From positions 7,128,001 to 7,192,000 of the forward strand of contig OX485806.1 of assembly GCA_950295325.1 (NCBI GenBank): a stretch of DNA of 64,000 nt, read 5' to 3'. Shown here in pieces: positions 25,136-37,287 of this stretch. The notes beneath the pieces were generated by a model that was not told the origin of the DNA, did not search any database, and saw nothing but the letters and a program-made list of their open reading frames with translations. How positions within the stretch are numbered: position 1 is the stretch's first letter; each line of letters starts with the position of its first letter. Made by a program: the position numbers and the translations under genes. The DNA is from Polytrichum commune (lineage: Eukaryota > Streptophyta > Polytrichopsida > Polytrichales > Polytrichaceae).

Positions 25136-26834
25136 ACTACACTAAATACAATGTTTAGTGTCACCAATTCTTATTGTCTTGCTCAATACTTATTGCAAGC
25201 CACGGTATAGTGTCACCAACACTAAATGTTAACCCACCATTATTTGTCATTCCTCGTAAACTTCTTAGAGGATTATACATTTAGAATGTTACAATTACTA
25301 TCACTTACCAAGTGATTTTTCACCCAAATTTCAATCATCCATGACAATATGTCATCACAAGTCGGTGACAAGAGAAGGTAGGGTTTGGGCCAATGGATGA
25401 AACTCATCCACCATCCATGCCAACACTTGCTCACTCATTCACAAGAAAGTGCCGTCATCGAAAAGGGTTACCCTAGCAACATAAAATACCATATGACACT
25501 AAATCTCATATTTAGTGAAGCCAACGGTTGCCCCCGCTCCTAGAAGACAATTCAAACGTCTGAATTTGGTGCCATAACTTAGTACGCAATGGGCAAGCTG
25601 CCAGGGCCCCGGGACATGAAGAAAGGAGAGGCAAGTAACAAAGTATTTATGATAAGCCAACCTTGTCAGGAAAGCTTTCAATTATGTCAGCTCTAAGCTT
25701 ACTAATTCTCTCCACCCAACTCCGACATCAGGTTAAGTACACACGCCCACAGTAAACGTAACTTAATTAATTCCCTCACTAATTAAGTATACTTCAAGTA
25801 TGTAGGGGGGCAAGTCTCCCTCTAACTTACGACATCATAAGTCACCGTTTCTTGTAAATGGTGTTATGTGGTGGCTCTCATGGCCCGATCACACCAAACT
25901 TTCCGTCCGGTTTTAGTCATGGAATTGCTGGGGATTGTGTTGAGGAATAGATGCTGGTCCACCACTTTTCACATTGTTATAGTTGGGGATGCTGACGGAT
26001 GGTGTCAGAAGTGGTTGGTGTGATAAGCCCTTTGAGCAATAGAGAGTTATATGTTAATTCGGCGAGAGTTTTGGTTGGGAGTTGGTTGTTTAGTGTACAA
26101 AACTTTCTATGTTCGGTAAGTCTTGGGTGTATGTTGGGAGACAATGTGGAGGTTTGAATGAAGAACTTTCTATATCGGTTCATTGAGGGCCAAACCCATG
26201 ATGACAAGGTTTTTGAGCATAATCGGTCAAGATCCACAAGGTGGTCTAGGGTTTTGGCAGAGTGCTTGTTGTAGTCATTTCATGTGGGGTCTATTGTGAT
26301 GTTCAATGTCAGTGGGTCTTTCATGGCTATTTCCCCCCCTGAATTGGACAACTATATTTTAGTGTTGCGTGGTTAGGTGTGGATGTAAGAATGGACACCA
26401 TAAACATGTGATTTTAGAAGAGATTGGATTATGTGTTCAAAACATCTTAATTATTATAGGTTCAATAGCCAACATAATTAAGGGGGGGGGGACCTATGTG
26501 ACCATTTAACATCATTGAGAATTTTGACTTTGACAATAAATAAGATATTCATAGGAGCTCCAAAATTTATGAGGAAAATGGTTACGGACAAGATTTGAGT
26601 TTGACCATCATCGATCTCACACAAATTGTGTATTTTGTAACCTACAAGAAGTGGGTGCAAAGCTTAAAGTGACCATTTAATACATGCTTACCTTAAGCAT
26701 TGTATGTGCACAAACTATCTTAAAGTCTCAAGTTCAAAGCTCAAGTGTAAAGTGGACTTGAGTGAACAAGTGTACAGTTAGTCAAAATACTCTTCACAAA
26801 AGAGAAGTCTCCTTTCTTCAAGCTCTCAACATCT
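25136..26834. other. Intergenic tract; inverted R1 repeat at 26,440-26,660
   Basis: No gene was recognised. At 26,440-26,660 the R1 family appears inverted (AGCCAACATAATTAAGG, a G run, ACCTATGTGACCATTTAAC, TTGACAATAAATAAGATATTC). Confidence 0.5.
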
Positions 26835-27200
26835 CTAATGTCAAGGGCAAGACACCCTAGGTCTAGGGGGGCATCAAACACCCCCTACGAGCTTTTAGGG
26901 GAGGTGGATAGGGGTTGGGGTAACATGCCCCCCCCCCCCTTTAAAATTTTTGATTTAAAAAAAAAGTTTTTTTTACAGTTTTTTTTAAATTCAAGATTTC
27001 TTGAACCTGACCCAAAATTGCTGCCCACCCCACCCGACTTCAAAAAACATTGCCCTTGCATTTTTGAAGGTCACTTGTCCACAAATTCCATATTAAATGT
27101 ACTTCACCTTCATGGTCCAAATTCCAATCTATCTATCTATCTATCTATCTATCTATATCTCTCTCTCTCTATATCTATATCTATATCTATATATATATAT
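26835..27200 (+). repeat. Dispersed repeat (R3, partner at 33,860) ending in a (TCTA)/(TC)/(TA) microsatellite
   Basis: Shared blocks with 33,860-34,095 are AAACACCCCCT, GGTTGGGG, CTGCCCACCCC-type, CATTGCCCTTGCATT, TTGAAGG and GTACTTCACCTTCA. A run of C lies at 26,929-26,938. The microsatellite at 27,126-27,200 consists of TCTA, TC and TA units. Non-coding. Confidence 0.65.
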
Positions 27201-27750
27201 GTGCACTTCCACCCATATATGTGCATTTATATATCCAATGCAAAATAAACAATTGATTGGTTATATGTAATATATGTAATCTATGTAATTATATGTAATA
27301 AAGAATATATAGAACTGTAAATTGACCACATTAGTTATACTGTGCCACTAATGTTATGAAGGCATGTAACATGATGTGAAAGTTGGATGCACCCAACAAC
27401 ATTCCTTTTGTGTTATTATCCACCTACCTTAGAAGTTTTTGATATGGTCTATTTGAGACGATTGAGGGCGCAACGGTGCTTTAGGCAACATAAATGTTTC
27501 CACAAGGGTACTAATTTATAAGCAAAAGAATCATGTGTCTAGAAGTTCACAGCCAAATCCCATGAACTCCAAATTGGCCAATGAATTATTTTATATTATG
27601 CAAAATATAAATTTTTTTGGATCATTTGATTTACAAAATGGCATCAAAGACCCTCAATGAATAAGTTTTACACACACCTCGAATCCCAAGCCCACATGCA
27701 TACATACATACATACATGTATGTCTGATTAAGAAGAGTGACCACAAAAGG
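27201..27750. other. Short intergenic tract
   Basis: AT-rich and without open frames of interest. A (CATA)4-type microsatellite lies near 27,700-27,716. Confidence 0.5.
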
Positions 27751-27759
27751 CTTACACAC

Positions 27760-28243
27760 CGTAGTTTTAAGAATCCGGTTCCTCCCTTGAGTCAATTGCC
27801 GTCGTCATCCACGGATATATGACCTCCACGGTTACGGACCCACTTCCTCTCGTTTGCCACGTGCGTACGAAGAGATGGCGCCTAAAACCGCGCGATGGCC
27901 GAAAGGGCTCGGAGTGAAGAAATCTCATCACCGGAGCAGATGGTATGCTGGCCCGGATGGTTTTGGGGCTAATTCCGGTGCCTTGTCGCATCCGTCGCCT
28001 TGCATCAGTACCTGCCAACTCTAAAAATTTCTTCCCCAAACTCCGGTTCTCGCAATGCTTCGGAATCACCAAACACAAATATTAGATTGCCTACTCCCCA
28101 TTTGGAGCCTATGGGGACCCCGCAAGGAAGTTGGGTTTTAGGCGTAGGTGCGGGGTTTGGAGAGTCTTGAGTCCCTGCACCCCTCTCTGTTTACATGAAA
28201 ACAGTTTCTGGATCTTGTAGCAGCAATTGCCAAACCCACCTTG

Positions 28244-28295
<52 letters not shown>

Positions 28296-29597
28296 CAAAC
28301 GTGCCACTTTTGAAGGGGTTGTACCCGAACGTTGGAATGCAAGCAAATTGAGTTCAGTAGGCTACAAACTGTTCACCACCGGTCCTAATACCGTGTAGAA
28401 CATCGTTAGGAACTTGCAGCTAGGAACCAAGAGTGACCGGTTTTGGAGTTTGCAAGGAGTCTCCGACCTTGGGGAGCAGTCAATTGATTATTTAGTCATA
28501 GCAATCTTAGAGAGGGTATGATGTTGTGATGAGTAGATGATTTGTCCAGTTTCTCTCTACAGATAGAGATTTTGTTGTTTTATTTCCTTATGTTTGCCAG
28601 GGATTGCTGGCTGGCTTGCTGCACTCACACCACAGCATTGCGATCGTTCCTACCACTTTCGGAAGCTTCGAGTCTCCTTTCGCGTTGAGGGTTATGGGCT
28701 TTGGAGCGAAACACGGGTGACTGTTGTGGTTACTTCTCTGAACATATTGGCCAGCTGGAGTCATTGGAGCCGAGAAAGTAGGCAAAATATACCCAAGGGA
28801 GCTTGAGTTAATAGGTTATGATCGACGGTTTGGAAACCATCTTGTCATTCATTATGGGGGTTAAGTATTCTTGGTATCTTGGAGCGTAGTAATAAGTGGT
28901 TTTTAGACTTCATTTGAAGTGTTTCTCCTCCACTTGGGAGATAGCAGCGGAACAGGGTGGCGTTTGCAAATTTAAAATTATGGAACAGGAGAAAAGAGCT
29001 GCCTGAGTAGACAGTGTTGGTGGTGTTGGCCTCTGAGAGATTAAGCTCCAACATCTTCGGAACACATGAATGCTATCTCATCACTGGATCTAAGGTTTGT
29101 TCCTCCCCTCTACGACTAAACCACCTCCAGACCTTGTGCACATTAGAAATTGCAAACTCACTTTAAGAATGTATGTACCGCCAATGCATGTATGTCTGGC
29201 TTCTTACGAAGACCAACCGAACCGAATATGGAATCAAACAATTGCCTACTCTGTTTCATTGAGTTCACTTCCCACAGACCTTAAACCTTGCAGGAGGTGT
29301 TAAACCCTAGAACAGAGCTTGAATAGTACAGTTGCTCAGTATGTTGCATTTTCTGCACTTGGGTATCCATGTTCTAGAAAAATAAGCTTACTTTACCCTG
29401 TCTGTTATCTTCAATCGATTGTTGTTTTAATAGACTGATTTCTTGTAGGTAAAAGTTTGTCTTTTGATTGAACCCCAACTTCCCTGTGCTCAATGTACCA
29501 GGCTCTAGTCATCCGACCCAAACTAAGGAGTCATCACCAAACTCTCCGAACTTCTGACATCTCAGTATCATTACAGGAGAATTGCTTTGATTTCACC
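27760..29597 (+). promoter_or_regulatory. GC-rich upstream region of the bZIP gene: G-box and (GA)n tract
   Basis: GC content rises sharply from about 27,760, unlike the flanking intergenic DNA. A perfect CACGTG lies at 27,858-27,863. A 45-bp (GA)n tract occupies 28,246-28,290, a type often found in plant 5' UTRs and bound by GAGA-binding factors. A splice-acceptor-like TTACAG ends near 29,576, shortly before the Kozak-like CACCATGG, so part of this region is probably 5' UTR with an intron. A 103-codon minus-strand frame here (27,767-28,078) has no recognisable motif. Promoter assignment is inference. Confidence 0.45.
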
Positions 29598-32500
29598 ATG
29601 GACAGTGTTTCCTTGGGGAAAGGTGAAGGGCGAGCGGTGAATTGGTCTTACCCTATGAATAACTCCACCCATCTGCCACCCAAGAGTCCGGGTGCTTACT
29701 CAATGTTTGGCTCTTCTTCTTCAACTTCTTCTTCAAGTTTGTTTAATTCCAGTGGAGGGTTCAATTTGTATTCTAGTTACCCAGTTCGGGGTGGAAGTAG
29801 TGGTACACACAAGCGCACTCCTTCAGCAGGATACCTTCCACATGTGCAACCGAGGTGGTTGGAAGAGATACGGGAGTTGCCAGATGGGGAGGTGAATGTT
29901 GTGTCGAAGAAAAACTTCCACCGGCGATCATCTAGTGATTCTGTAACATTTGTAGATACACCTCACCATGATTGTACAAACTTTGTAGAGAATGTGATGA
30001 AAGAGGAGGACGAGTTTGTTGTTTTACAGGAGCCACCTGTGCCTACCTATAGACCAACTCACAGAAGGGGTTTGAGTGCTGCCAATATTGAGAGGTGAGC
30101 AATCGTCACCTAATCTTTGTGTAATTCTGAACACATTTGTTGAAGTAATTAAACTTTTAGGACTAGGTTCAATTTCTTCAATGCTTTATAAAATCCAACT
30201 TCCACTTACGTATTACAAGGACTACATGCTGTTGTGTATGGTAAAGCATCACTTCAGTATGAGGTAACTCGATTGCTTAATGTTGATGGAATTCCTTCTT
30301 GCGAACAAAGGTCTTTTACTGCAATTTCGGAGTTTCTCTTATTGGAACGAGTATGGTGTTAAACTTGTACTTGGACTAATGCTTGAGACACTCTGACAAA
30401 CAAAAATGCAGTTCTCAGTATGATGTACCTTCACCACATGGATCATCATCCCACAGGAGGGGTATAAGTGCCAACTTTTATAGTGCCAGGTGTGTTTCTT
30501 CTTTTGATGATTGATGGCAATACAGTTATCTTTCAAGTCAATGGGATTTTTCGTCAGGAGTAGTTCACGTGTGATTTTTCATTGGTTGTTTCCTATGCAG
30601 AATTAGTAATTTCTTTCCACTTGTGGTGCATTGTTGGAGGTAGTTTTTGAATTGGAATGAAGAGCCACCTGTTTTGGTTCATTAAGGGCGAATTCATTTT
30701 AGCACCTCTTGTTGGCATGCCAAAATGAGTTTGACTCTTAATGAACCAATATAGAATGTTCTTTGTTCAAACCCCACACTGCCTTCGATTGTGCACCAAA
30801 GACTTACCAAACATGGGAGGTGTTCTATGAAAATCAACCAACTTCTGACCAAAAGTCCTGTTGAGTTTATGGGTAACCCTAATATAGCTCAGAACTTGAA
30901 TCTCTTGTCATCAAAATGATCTCTACTTGCAGCACTTGCGTCCATAAATTGAACTTCAATATGGGTTCTTGGTGATATTGGCAAGGGGCGAGATTGATCA
31001 ATGGATTGATTTTCTAGTTTTGTTGTACCAGGTTGGAGGAAGAGCAGTTTGTGAAATACCTTCCTGAGATTGATGCTTATCGAAATCATCAACTCAAGCA
31101 TGGTGCTGAGAACGCAGCTTCTTGTCATGGTGGCTCTCATTTGGGGAGAATGGGATCCTCTGGAGATATCTGGCACTCAGAGATTGGCAACAAAAAGCAT
31201 GTTACCCGTGCTGCACCTGGATTTGCGATTGACATGTCAACACAATTATACAGAGGGAGGAACCAGAAAGCTTTGTGTCAAACTACAGAAAACTGGTCCA
31301 CTGTGTCTGATAGTAACAGCTACAGTGATGACTCCAATGATGATATGCAAATTGGAAGGAATGGTAGGGGCCAGAGTGAGTCTGAAATGCAATTCCGTGG
31401 GGAGGGTGAGGAGTTACATGGTGATGGTTCTTTGGGTGTTGACCAGCTCGATACAAATCTGGACCCCAAGAAAGCAAAGCGGTAAGTTTTATCAAATAAT
31501 TGTACTCCCTGGCTGGATTAATTTTCGAGAACATGTACTTTTTGCTTGCTTTCGTGGTTGTCATCTATGCTTTGGGGTGTCTAAACACAATTTTAATTTT
31601 TGAAGAAAGGTATCTTAATGATACCTACACCTTTACCTCTATGTCTTAGGGTCACTGTCACCTCTTCTTTGATACCCTAAGGGCCCAAGATTCAGAATGG
31701 TTTGAGCTCATTTTCTGAGTAGGATCTCAGCTAAACAAAGTTGGACTTTGGTTGTGCAGAATTTTGGCTAATAGGCAGTCAGCACAAAGATCCCGTGTAC
31801 GAAAGTTGCAATATATTTCTGAACTTGAAAGGAGTGTCAGTGCTTTAGAGGTAAATTGTTCAAAGCCCGCACCTTCACTTTTCCTGTACATTGCAGTGGT
31901 TGAGATTCTGCTGAAGTTATGTCTTAATCTTATCTGTATGAAACTGATGATTGTTCATAGTGAATGAAGATCATGATGGTGTCAGTAACAATTTTATATT
32001 ACAGACGGAGGTGTCTACTCTTTCACCAAAGGTTGGATTTTACGATCATCGGAGAGCTGTTCTGACTGCTGAAAACGTAAAACTGAAGCAGAAACTTATT
32101 GCATTCGCACAAACTCAACGCCTTAAGGATGGTGAGTGGTGATTTTCTGTTTGTTGCATGCAGTCTGTACCTATTTATTGTATTGAAATGTTGCTAATAT
32201 CAGTGTATTGATGATGCTAGAGAGCACTTTTGTGAGTCCTCTTTTGCTATATTTATGAGGTGACCAAAGATGGCACATTCCAGGTCTGTCAATTTGTGAA
32301 GTGAACCCATTTCCATTGGAATTTTTTTAAATAAGAACACCCAGAAAGTTTATAGGTAGAGAGTGTCTTTGTAATAACGTTTGAAGTGCATTGGTGACTT
32401 ATATTTTATCTGTCTGGATTGTAGCTCACAAGGAGGCACTAAAGAAGGAGGTTCAGGGACTACGTCAGCTTTACAACCAACAAAAGCAACCCCAACAACA

Positions 32501-32696
32501 CATGCAATATATGCAGCCACGACCTCTTTTGTCAAAAGATTCCGACTTGCCACTAAACTTCAGTAAGCTTGATCTGGGGCCACCGATTCCGAAACCAAAC
32601 TCACTCGATACTCATTCCTCGGGCCCAACAAAATTCTCCAGTGGCAAACCTTCACCCCTCTATTCAGCAGGGTCTGTTGTGCCCACACCATCCTGA
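29598..32696 (+). CDS. Group E basic leucine zipper transcription factor (bZIP34/bZIP61-like), six exons
   Basis: Exons read as 29598-30094, 30412-30489, 31032-31481, 31760-31850, 32005-32131 and 32425-32696; phases match throughout, giving 504 residues. The N-terminal part has the group E motifs LPPKSPG, KRTPSAGYLP, QPRWLEEI and HRRSSSDSVTFVD. The basic region starts near residue 343 (ANRQSAQRSRVRKLQYI, N346 and R354 at the invariant N-x7-R spacing). The zipper continues across the next exons (ISELERSVSALE, LSPKVGFYDHRRAVLT, KEALKKEVQGLRQLY), ending in a Gln/Pro-rich tail. It should act in the nucleus as a DNA-binding dimer; the Arabidopsis relatives work in pollen and cell-wall/lipid pathways. 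I chose the ATG at 29598 because its CACCATGG context follows an acceptor-like site; an in-frame ATG at 29493 is possible. Confidence 0.88.
30675..30748. repeat. Foldback hairpin in bZIP intron 2
   Basis: TGGTTCATTAAGGGCG..ATTTTAGCA at 30,675-30,704 is nearly complementary to 30,718-30,748, with a 13-nt loop, a few mismatches and one indel. It resembles a tiny foldback MITE. Confidence 0.6.
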
Positions 32697-33679
32697 ATCA
32701 GCAATCCTTCTGAAACAATTGGAGCTTTGTAATATGTGGTTTCAGCAAGCTGCATGGCCGTAGGTGGGAAAAACTTGGAAGGCAGTATGATTTTAGGCAA
32801 TGGCACTTACATCATACCCAACTCTTGATCAGCTGGCGAAGTAAGAATCCTCAGTTTTGTGCTCCTGGAACAAGAAGTTCACTCCATTTGGAGTCGGCCA
32901 AGAACCACCATATATACTGGAACATGTCAACATGGATTCAGATCAACAAACTTCCTGTAGCAGTGAAACCACCATGTACCAGTGAACGATGAGATCTTTG
33001 GTATACAGAAAGGTCTAGTTTTTCCTTCAATACTTCTCTTCTGACACAAATCATGGGAGGACAGTTATGTGTAGGGTGTAGTTAGTTAGAACACTCCTCG
33101 CTGCTGCATCTCTCTTGCTCCCAGTTCACCCTTGCTTGCGGAGTGTAAATTAGTCTGAAGTGAACTGTAAACTAGTGTAGAGACAGTGATGCATAATATT
33201 TGGAGGTTGTGGGTGCCGGGCTGGCGGATCTACGATGGTGGGCCTACTTTTTGAGAGAGATTGAGAGAGAGAGAGAGTTGGTTGGGTACGATAAAACTGC
33301 ACTGGGCTGAGTACTTTTTGAGATTTTGGAAGTGACCATAATGCTTGTCACACCTCTTTATCTCCTTCATTTTGATTCTGTGAGGACCCTGCATTGTTTC
33401 TTGGATGTTGGCTCCCTAGGGTTAACTAAGTGACCATAAATGCTTGTGACAACTCGGCTGTTGGTTTTGGATAGACTTATAGGCCCCCCACAGCTGCTGC
33501 TGGTGAGGCCAGTCGACGACTCCCACCAGCAGGGTCGAACTTTTAAAAGAGCAGTGGCAGTGACTCGGCATATCCATCCTGCCACTCACTTGTTTGCTGA
33601 TGTGTGAGGTAATTTTGCACTATCACATAATTTCGTGCTAGAGAATTCACTATGTTTTCACCTTTGCAATAAGCTAATG
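32697..33679 (+). other. bZIP 3' flank / probable 3' UTR
   Basis: No further coding exon was found after the TGA at 32,694-32,696. An interrupted GA tract lies near 33,255-33,280. The last 300 bases show no recognisable structure. Confidence 0.4.
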
Positions 33680-34095
33680 TACTTAAGAATCCAAATCGTG
33701 CCTGTAGCCAGCTTTTTCATAGTTATCGGAGCTAGTATGAATATCTTATTCATTATCGAAGTGAATATTTTGTCTTCCTCCCTTTTTGTTTCATGAGCGC
33801 AAAATGTTTCATCAGCATTATTTTTTAAGGTAAGGTACTTAAAGTAATCAGGTCTTCAACACACCTTTCTTAAGCTCTACACCCTCTTCTTGGAGGCGGA
33901 CGTTAAACACCCCCTCACAAACTTTCGGGGGTGCCAGATCCAGGTTGGGGCAGCCCTCTGGAGAAATTTCTGAATCCAACCAAAAACTGCTGCCTGCTCC
34001 GCCCAACTTCGAAAAAAATATTGCCCTTGCATTCTTGAAGGCGGCTTGACTACAAATCCCACATTGAGTGCACTTCACCTTCAAGGTCTAAAATC
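33680..34095 (+). repeat. R1 fragment followed by second R3 copy
   Basis: ATCCAAATCGTGCCTGTAGCC and GAATATCTTATTCATTATC (33,690-33,770) match the R1 family. From 33,860 the R3 blocks follow (AAACACCCCCTC, GGTTGGGGCAG, ATTGCCCTTGCATTC, GTGCACTTCACCTTCA), colinear with 26,835-27,120. Confidence 0.6.
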
Positions 34096-34359
34096 TAATA
34101 TATACATATGCACTTCCAATTAGTAAATAAGCATTTGATTGAGATTTCATTCTAGAAGTGAAACTATCAATGAAGCACGCAATTGACTTGGAGGTAAAAA
34201 ACAATACAAAATCCTCATGAATGTTGAGGTTATTGTGACTCACCATTTGGAATTGTCTTTGTAATTCTAAAATGACACTTAAATTAGTGTGCTGATTTAG
34301 TATGTATATGTTATAATATTTTAGGTAATGCCTTCTACTTTCACAAGTATTCATATGCA

Positions 34360-34434
34360 ATTAATTATAAAATGTGCTTATTGGAATTAATTAATCACTG
34401 GAATTAATTCCAGTAAGTACATTTTATAATTAAT
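34360..34434. repeat. 33-bp near-perfect palindrome with 9-nt loop
   Basis: Bases 34,360-34,392 pair with 34,402-34,434 with about two mismatches (arms begin ATTAATTATAAAATGT). Right after it, ACTGGAATTAATTAA repeats a piece of the arm. It looks like a foldback element or cruciform-prone site; no termination context. Confidence 0.75.
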
Positions 34435-34612
34435 GAGGCTTACTTAATTACTGGAATTAATTAAGACTTGGCCGATTAAAAAGACTTGGAGGTTGATGTG
34501 TACCTGTGGTTGATTTCAGTGAGTTGTGTGGTGGAGTGTAGGAGGTGGATCATTCCATAGAAACACATGCAGAGCTGCAATCGACCTCCTCAGCATTGAA
34601 TTTGTCAAGTGT

Positions 34613-35011
34613 AGGTAAGGTATGTGGGTGTTATTCGATTCGTTTTTCATGTTCTCCAACTTCTACAGAGTACAACTTCCACAATGAAACTTGTGTTGCA
34701 TTAGCAAATCTATGATGATGAAGCATCAGTAAAATCATATTGAAAATCGGACTTCTCCTTATTTAGTTATGGTTATTGGAAGTGTACGTTTGTTGATTCT
34801 TTCACCGAATACATAGGTCTTCTAATTTATGTTCACTATCATGTGTGAAGTAGTTGATAAATTTTGAAGACGTAGTATACTCTATTTAAAGCATGCATGT
34901 CTTTATGGTGCTTGTTCTTTGATCCTCACCGAACCATGCACCAATCAAAGTATAAGGGTTTGATTAAGAAAGTAGCCAAACAACACGTGCATGCATACCT
35001 TACAAGGAGAA
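34613..35011 (+). repeat. Dispersed repeat, copy 2 of the pair with 11,634
   Basis: Colinear with 11,634-12,010 (GTAAGGTATGTGGGTGTTAT, TTCGTTTTTCATGTTCTCC, GATAAATTTTGAAGACG, CATGCATACCTTA). Contains small indels relative to copy 1. Confidence 0.65.
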
Positions 35012-35680
35012 TGTTACAAATCCCAATAGTGTGAATGTGAGAGGGGAACCAACAAGAAACATAAAAACAAAGTAATTCTCTTATCGATAATGGTTGTCAG
35101 TTCAGTTGCATGTGAACTTGAACCAGCCAACATGTGAGAAAAATAACTCCCAAGTAGGTTAGTTGTCGTAGCACTTAGATGCTTGAGAAAAAAATGGAAG
35201 GCAATTGTGTGAACACATATTAGAGTTTAAACACCTTCTTGAAGAAGAGGTCTTCTCCTTGGCACCATTACAATTTACAAGTTTGCACTTGAGACATGTG
35301 GCTGGGGAATACCAATTCATTTCTGTCAAGACATGGATCCCTTGCCTTTTTTTCCTTCCGCGAAAACTTTTTGGCATGAGAGAGTGGCACTGGTGCTAAT
35401 CTTCCGTATTTCAAGAATCAGGAAATCAGAGAAAGGCTCTCCAAGAAAGTTTCGAAACTGCAGTAATTACTATTTGCACAGAGACACTAATCTACAGTCT
35501 GAAAAGGTGTAGACCACTATATTGTTGCAAGATTGACACTGAAATGATGATGATGATGATGATGATAAGTACTGCGTGTTGCTAACAACGTGCGACTTGA
35601 TTACTTGACAGAAAGTGGCTATGGCAGACGGCCACAAGGCATGGAAGTCTTGCCTGTGGTGAAGCCAACAGCCCATGCGT
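35012..35680. other. Intergenic tract with (GAT)n microsatellite
   Basis: A (GAT)7 run lies at about 35,543-35,566. Around 35,640-35,700 a short internal duplication (GGAAGTCTTGC..GTGGTGAAGC twice) leads into the reductase fragment. No complete gene. Confidence 0.5.
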
Positions 35681-35689
35681 CTCCCTGTG

Positions 35690-36120
35690 GTGAAGCTAGG
35701 GTCACGAGGCACGGAAGTCTTGCAGCAAGGGCTGGGCTGCATGGGCTTGACAGCCTATTATGGCAACCCAACCCCGAGGAAGAAGGCATCGAAGTCGTTC
35801 ACCGCGCTGTCCGCTCGGGTGTCACCTTCTTCAACACCTCCGAAGCTATGATCGGGGAGAACTGGCAGTTAGTTACAGATGAACCAGTTGAGTTTGAGAA
35901 ATAACGGATTGAAGTTCAAGACTGCAGGAAAATTACCGATCATTTTAGAGGAATCTAAAAAAATAAATATACCTCAATTTAATAAAGGAAAACCGAAGGA
36001 TGTTAGCATGTAATCAGTTGGACTTGCAAACACTAGGATCTCAACCGATTATGCCCAAAAATCTCCCCGATCACTGCTCCAAAGTTTACAGCCCCGCACA
36101 CGAATGAAAATCTTCCTAGG
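35690..36120 (+). pseudogene. Aldo-keto reductase fragment, frameshifted and interrupted by a repeat
   Basis: The N-terminus of a plant aldo-keto reductase (perakine-reductase/auxin-induced type) is recognisable: [23 protein letters not shown], then after a frameshift near 35,770 [19 protein letters not shown] and NTSEA. The usual FDTS catalytic Asp reads Asn. At 35,852 the ACCGGTT unit begins; beyond it, near 36,090, CCGCACACGAATGAAA and CTAGGCAAGGTA resemble the following HTNEILLGK segment. Only the first ~80 residues of the usual ~340 are represented, so this is a dead fragment. Confidence 0.65.
35853..36080 (-). repeat. Complete ACCGGTT-repeat unit inserted in the reductase fragment
   Basis: The unit begins GATCGGGGAGAACTGGCAG and ends AAAAATCTCCCCGATC, an ~11-bp terminal inverted repeat around ~220 bp. 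Because it splits an alignable coding segment, it defines the unit of this family best. It is inverted relative to 24,938. Confidence 0.65.
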
Positions 36121-36957
36121 CAAGGTATTTTGATATCTGCACAACTTCAACCTTGCTTTCAAAAAACGAGTCTAGAAGGGATCATGGCTCCCATGTTGTG
36201 TCATCCAGCGTAGAGTATGGTGTTGCTTCACCTTCAAGCTGCTCTATCTGTCTATCTAATCTTGAAACATGCATCGTAAGAATTCAATCGAGGGACCTTG
36301 AAGAATTATGTCACCTATTAACCCCTAAGTGTCCATAATATTATTCAATTGTGATCAGTTGTTGAATTTTAATAACATTCAATGACAGTGTTTCACTTGA
36401 GTTTATTAGACTAAATCTCATATAGCAATGTTGTTAAGAGAATAACTATGGTATAGTTCCCAAATAATATCTTACTAATTCCCAGCCCCACCCCATCCTC
36501 CATACCGAGCTGGATAATGTTATGTCACAAGGTTTTGGCTTTACATAGAATAGTAAAAGAAAGAAATGAAGAATGAAGATTATTTCATGCAAAAGAGGAT
36601 TTCTTTTCTGAAAGAAACTTGTGAGGAAAGAATCAATGAACACATATGTATGGTTGGATTGTGCATCAAAGCTATAACAATTTGTGTGGTACTTCAAAAG
36701 AATTTTGGCTTGGAAATCCATTAACAATAAAAAATACATTAGTTTCAGTCTTTCTTTTTGTGCATGTTCACACCATGACGTGTGTCTCATGCCTTGTTGA
36801 AGTTGCCATGAAGAGCTCATGATTTTCTATTCTCTTTGAGGATAAAGTCATGGTATTTCCCAAACTTTTTAATATACCCAAGTACATCTAATTTCTCTTT
36901 ATATCCAACTTCTACCCCACATACATAACCTTATTCTCAACTCGAGGGAAGCTAAGA
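36121..36957. other. Intergenic tract, no gene seen
   Basis: A 124-codon minus-strand frame (36,446-36,820) is phenylalanine/leucine-rich, as expected of AT-rich noncoding DNA, and shows no motif. Confidence 0.5.
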
Positions 36958-37049
36958 TATGAGCAATGAGCAGTGAGCATTGAGCATTGAGCATTGAGCG
37001 GTGAGCGGCAACACATGAGCAGTGAGCGGTAGCATGTGAGCGATGAGGC
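36958..37049. repeat. Short tandem array of TGAGCAN-type heptamers
   Basis: The motif TGAGCA(A/G/T)T or TGAGCGG recurs about ten times (for example CATTGAGCATTGAGCATTGAG). An oppositely oriented relative occurs at 46,228-46,262 (GCTCACCACTCACCGCTCAC). Confidence 0.7.
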
Positions 37050-37287
37050 CATATTTAGTAATTATACACAATTTTAGGGTTCATACTCTAAATTTGGTCA
37101 TATTTTTAGTACAATTTTCAATTGTAAAGTACTAATATTTTGAATGAACAACAATGAAGGAGGCCTAATACTATAGATACTTTTAAAAACTATTAGTCCA
37201 TTGTTGATTCTTATCATAACATTCCATACCAATACATGTCACTTATTGACATTTTCAAGCATGCGGTTGAACACAACACTTGGAACA

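Noticed and set aside
27767-28078. 103-codon minus-strand frame in a GC-rich region
   Set aside because: More likely a by-product of the GC-rich promoter/5' UTR of the bZIP gene; no recognisable protein family.
36958-37049. Possible CRISPR-like array
   Set aside because: Units are contiguous heptamers without spacers, and the genome is eukaryotic.
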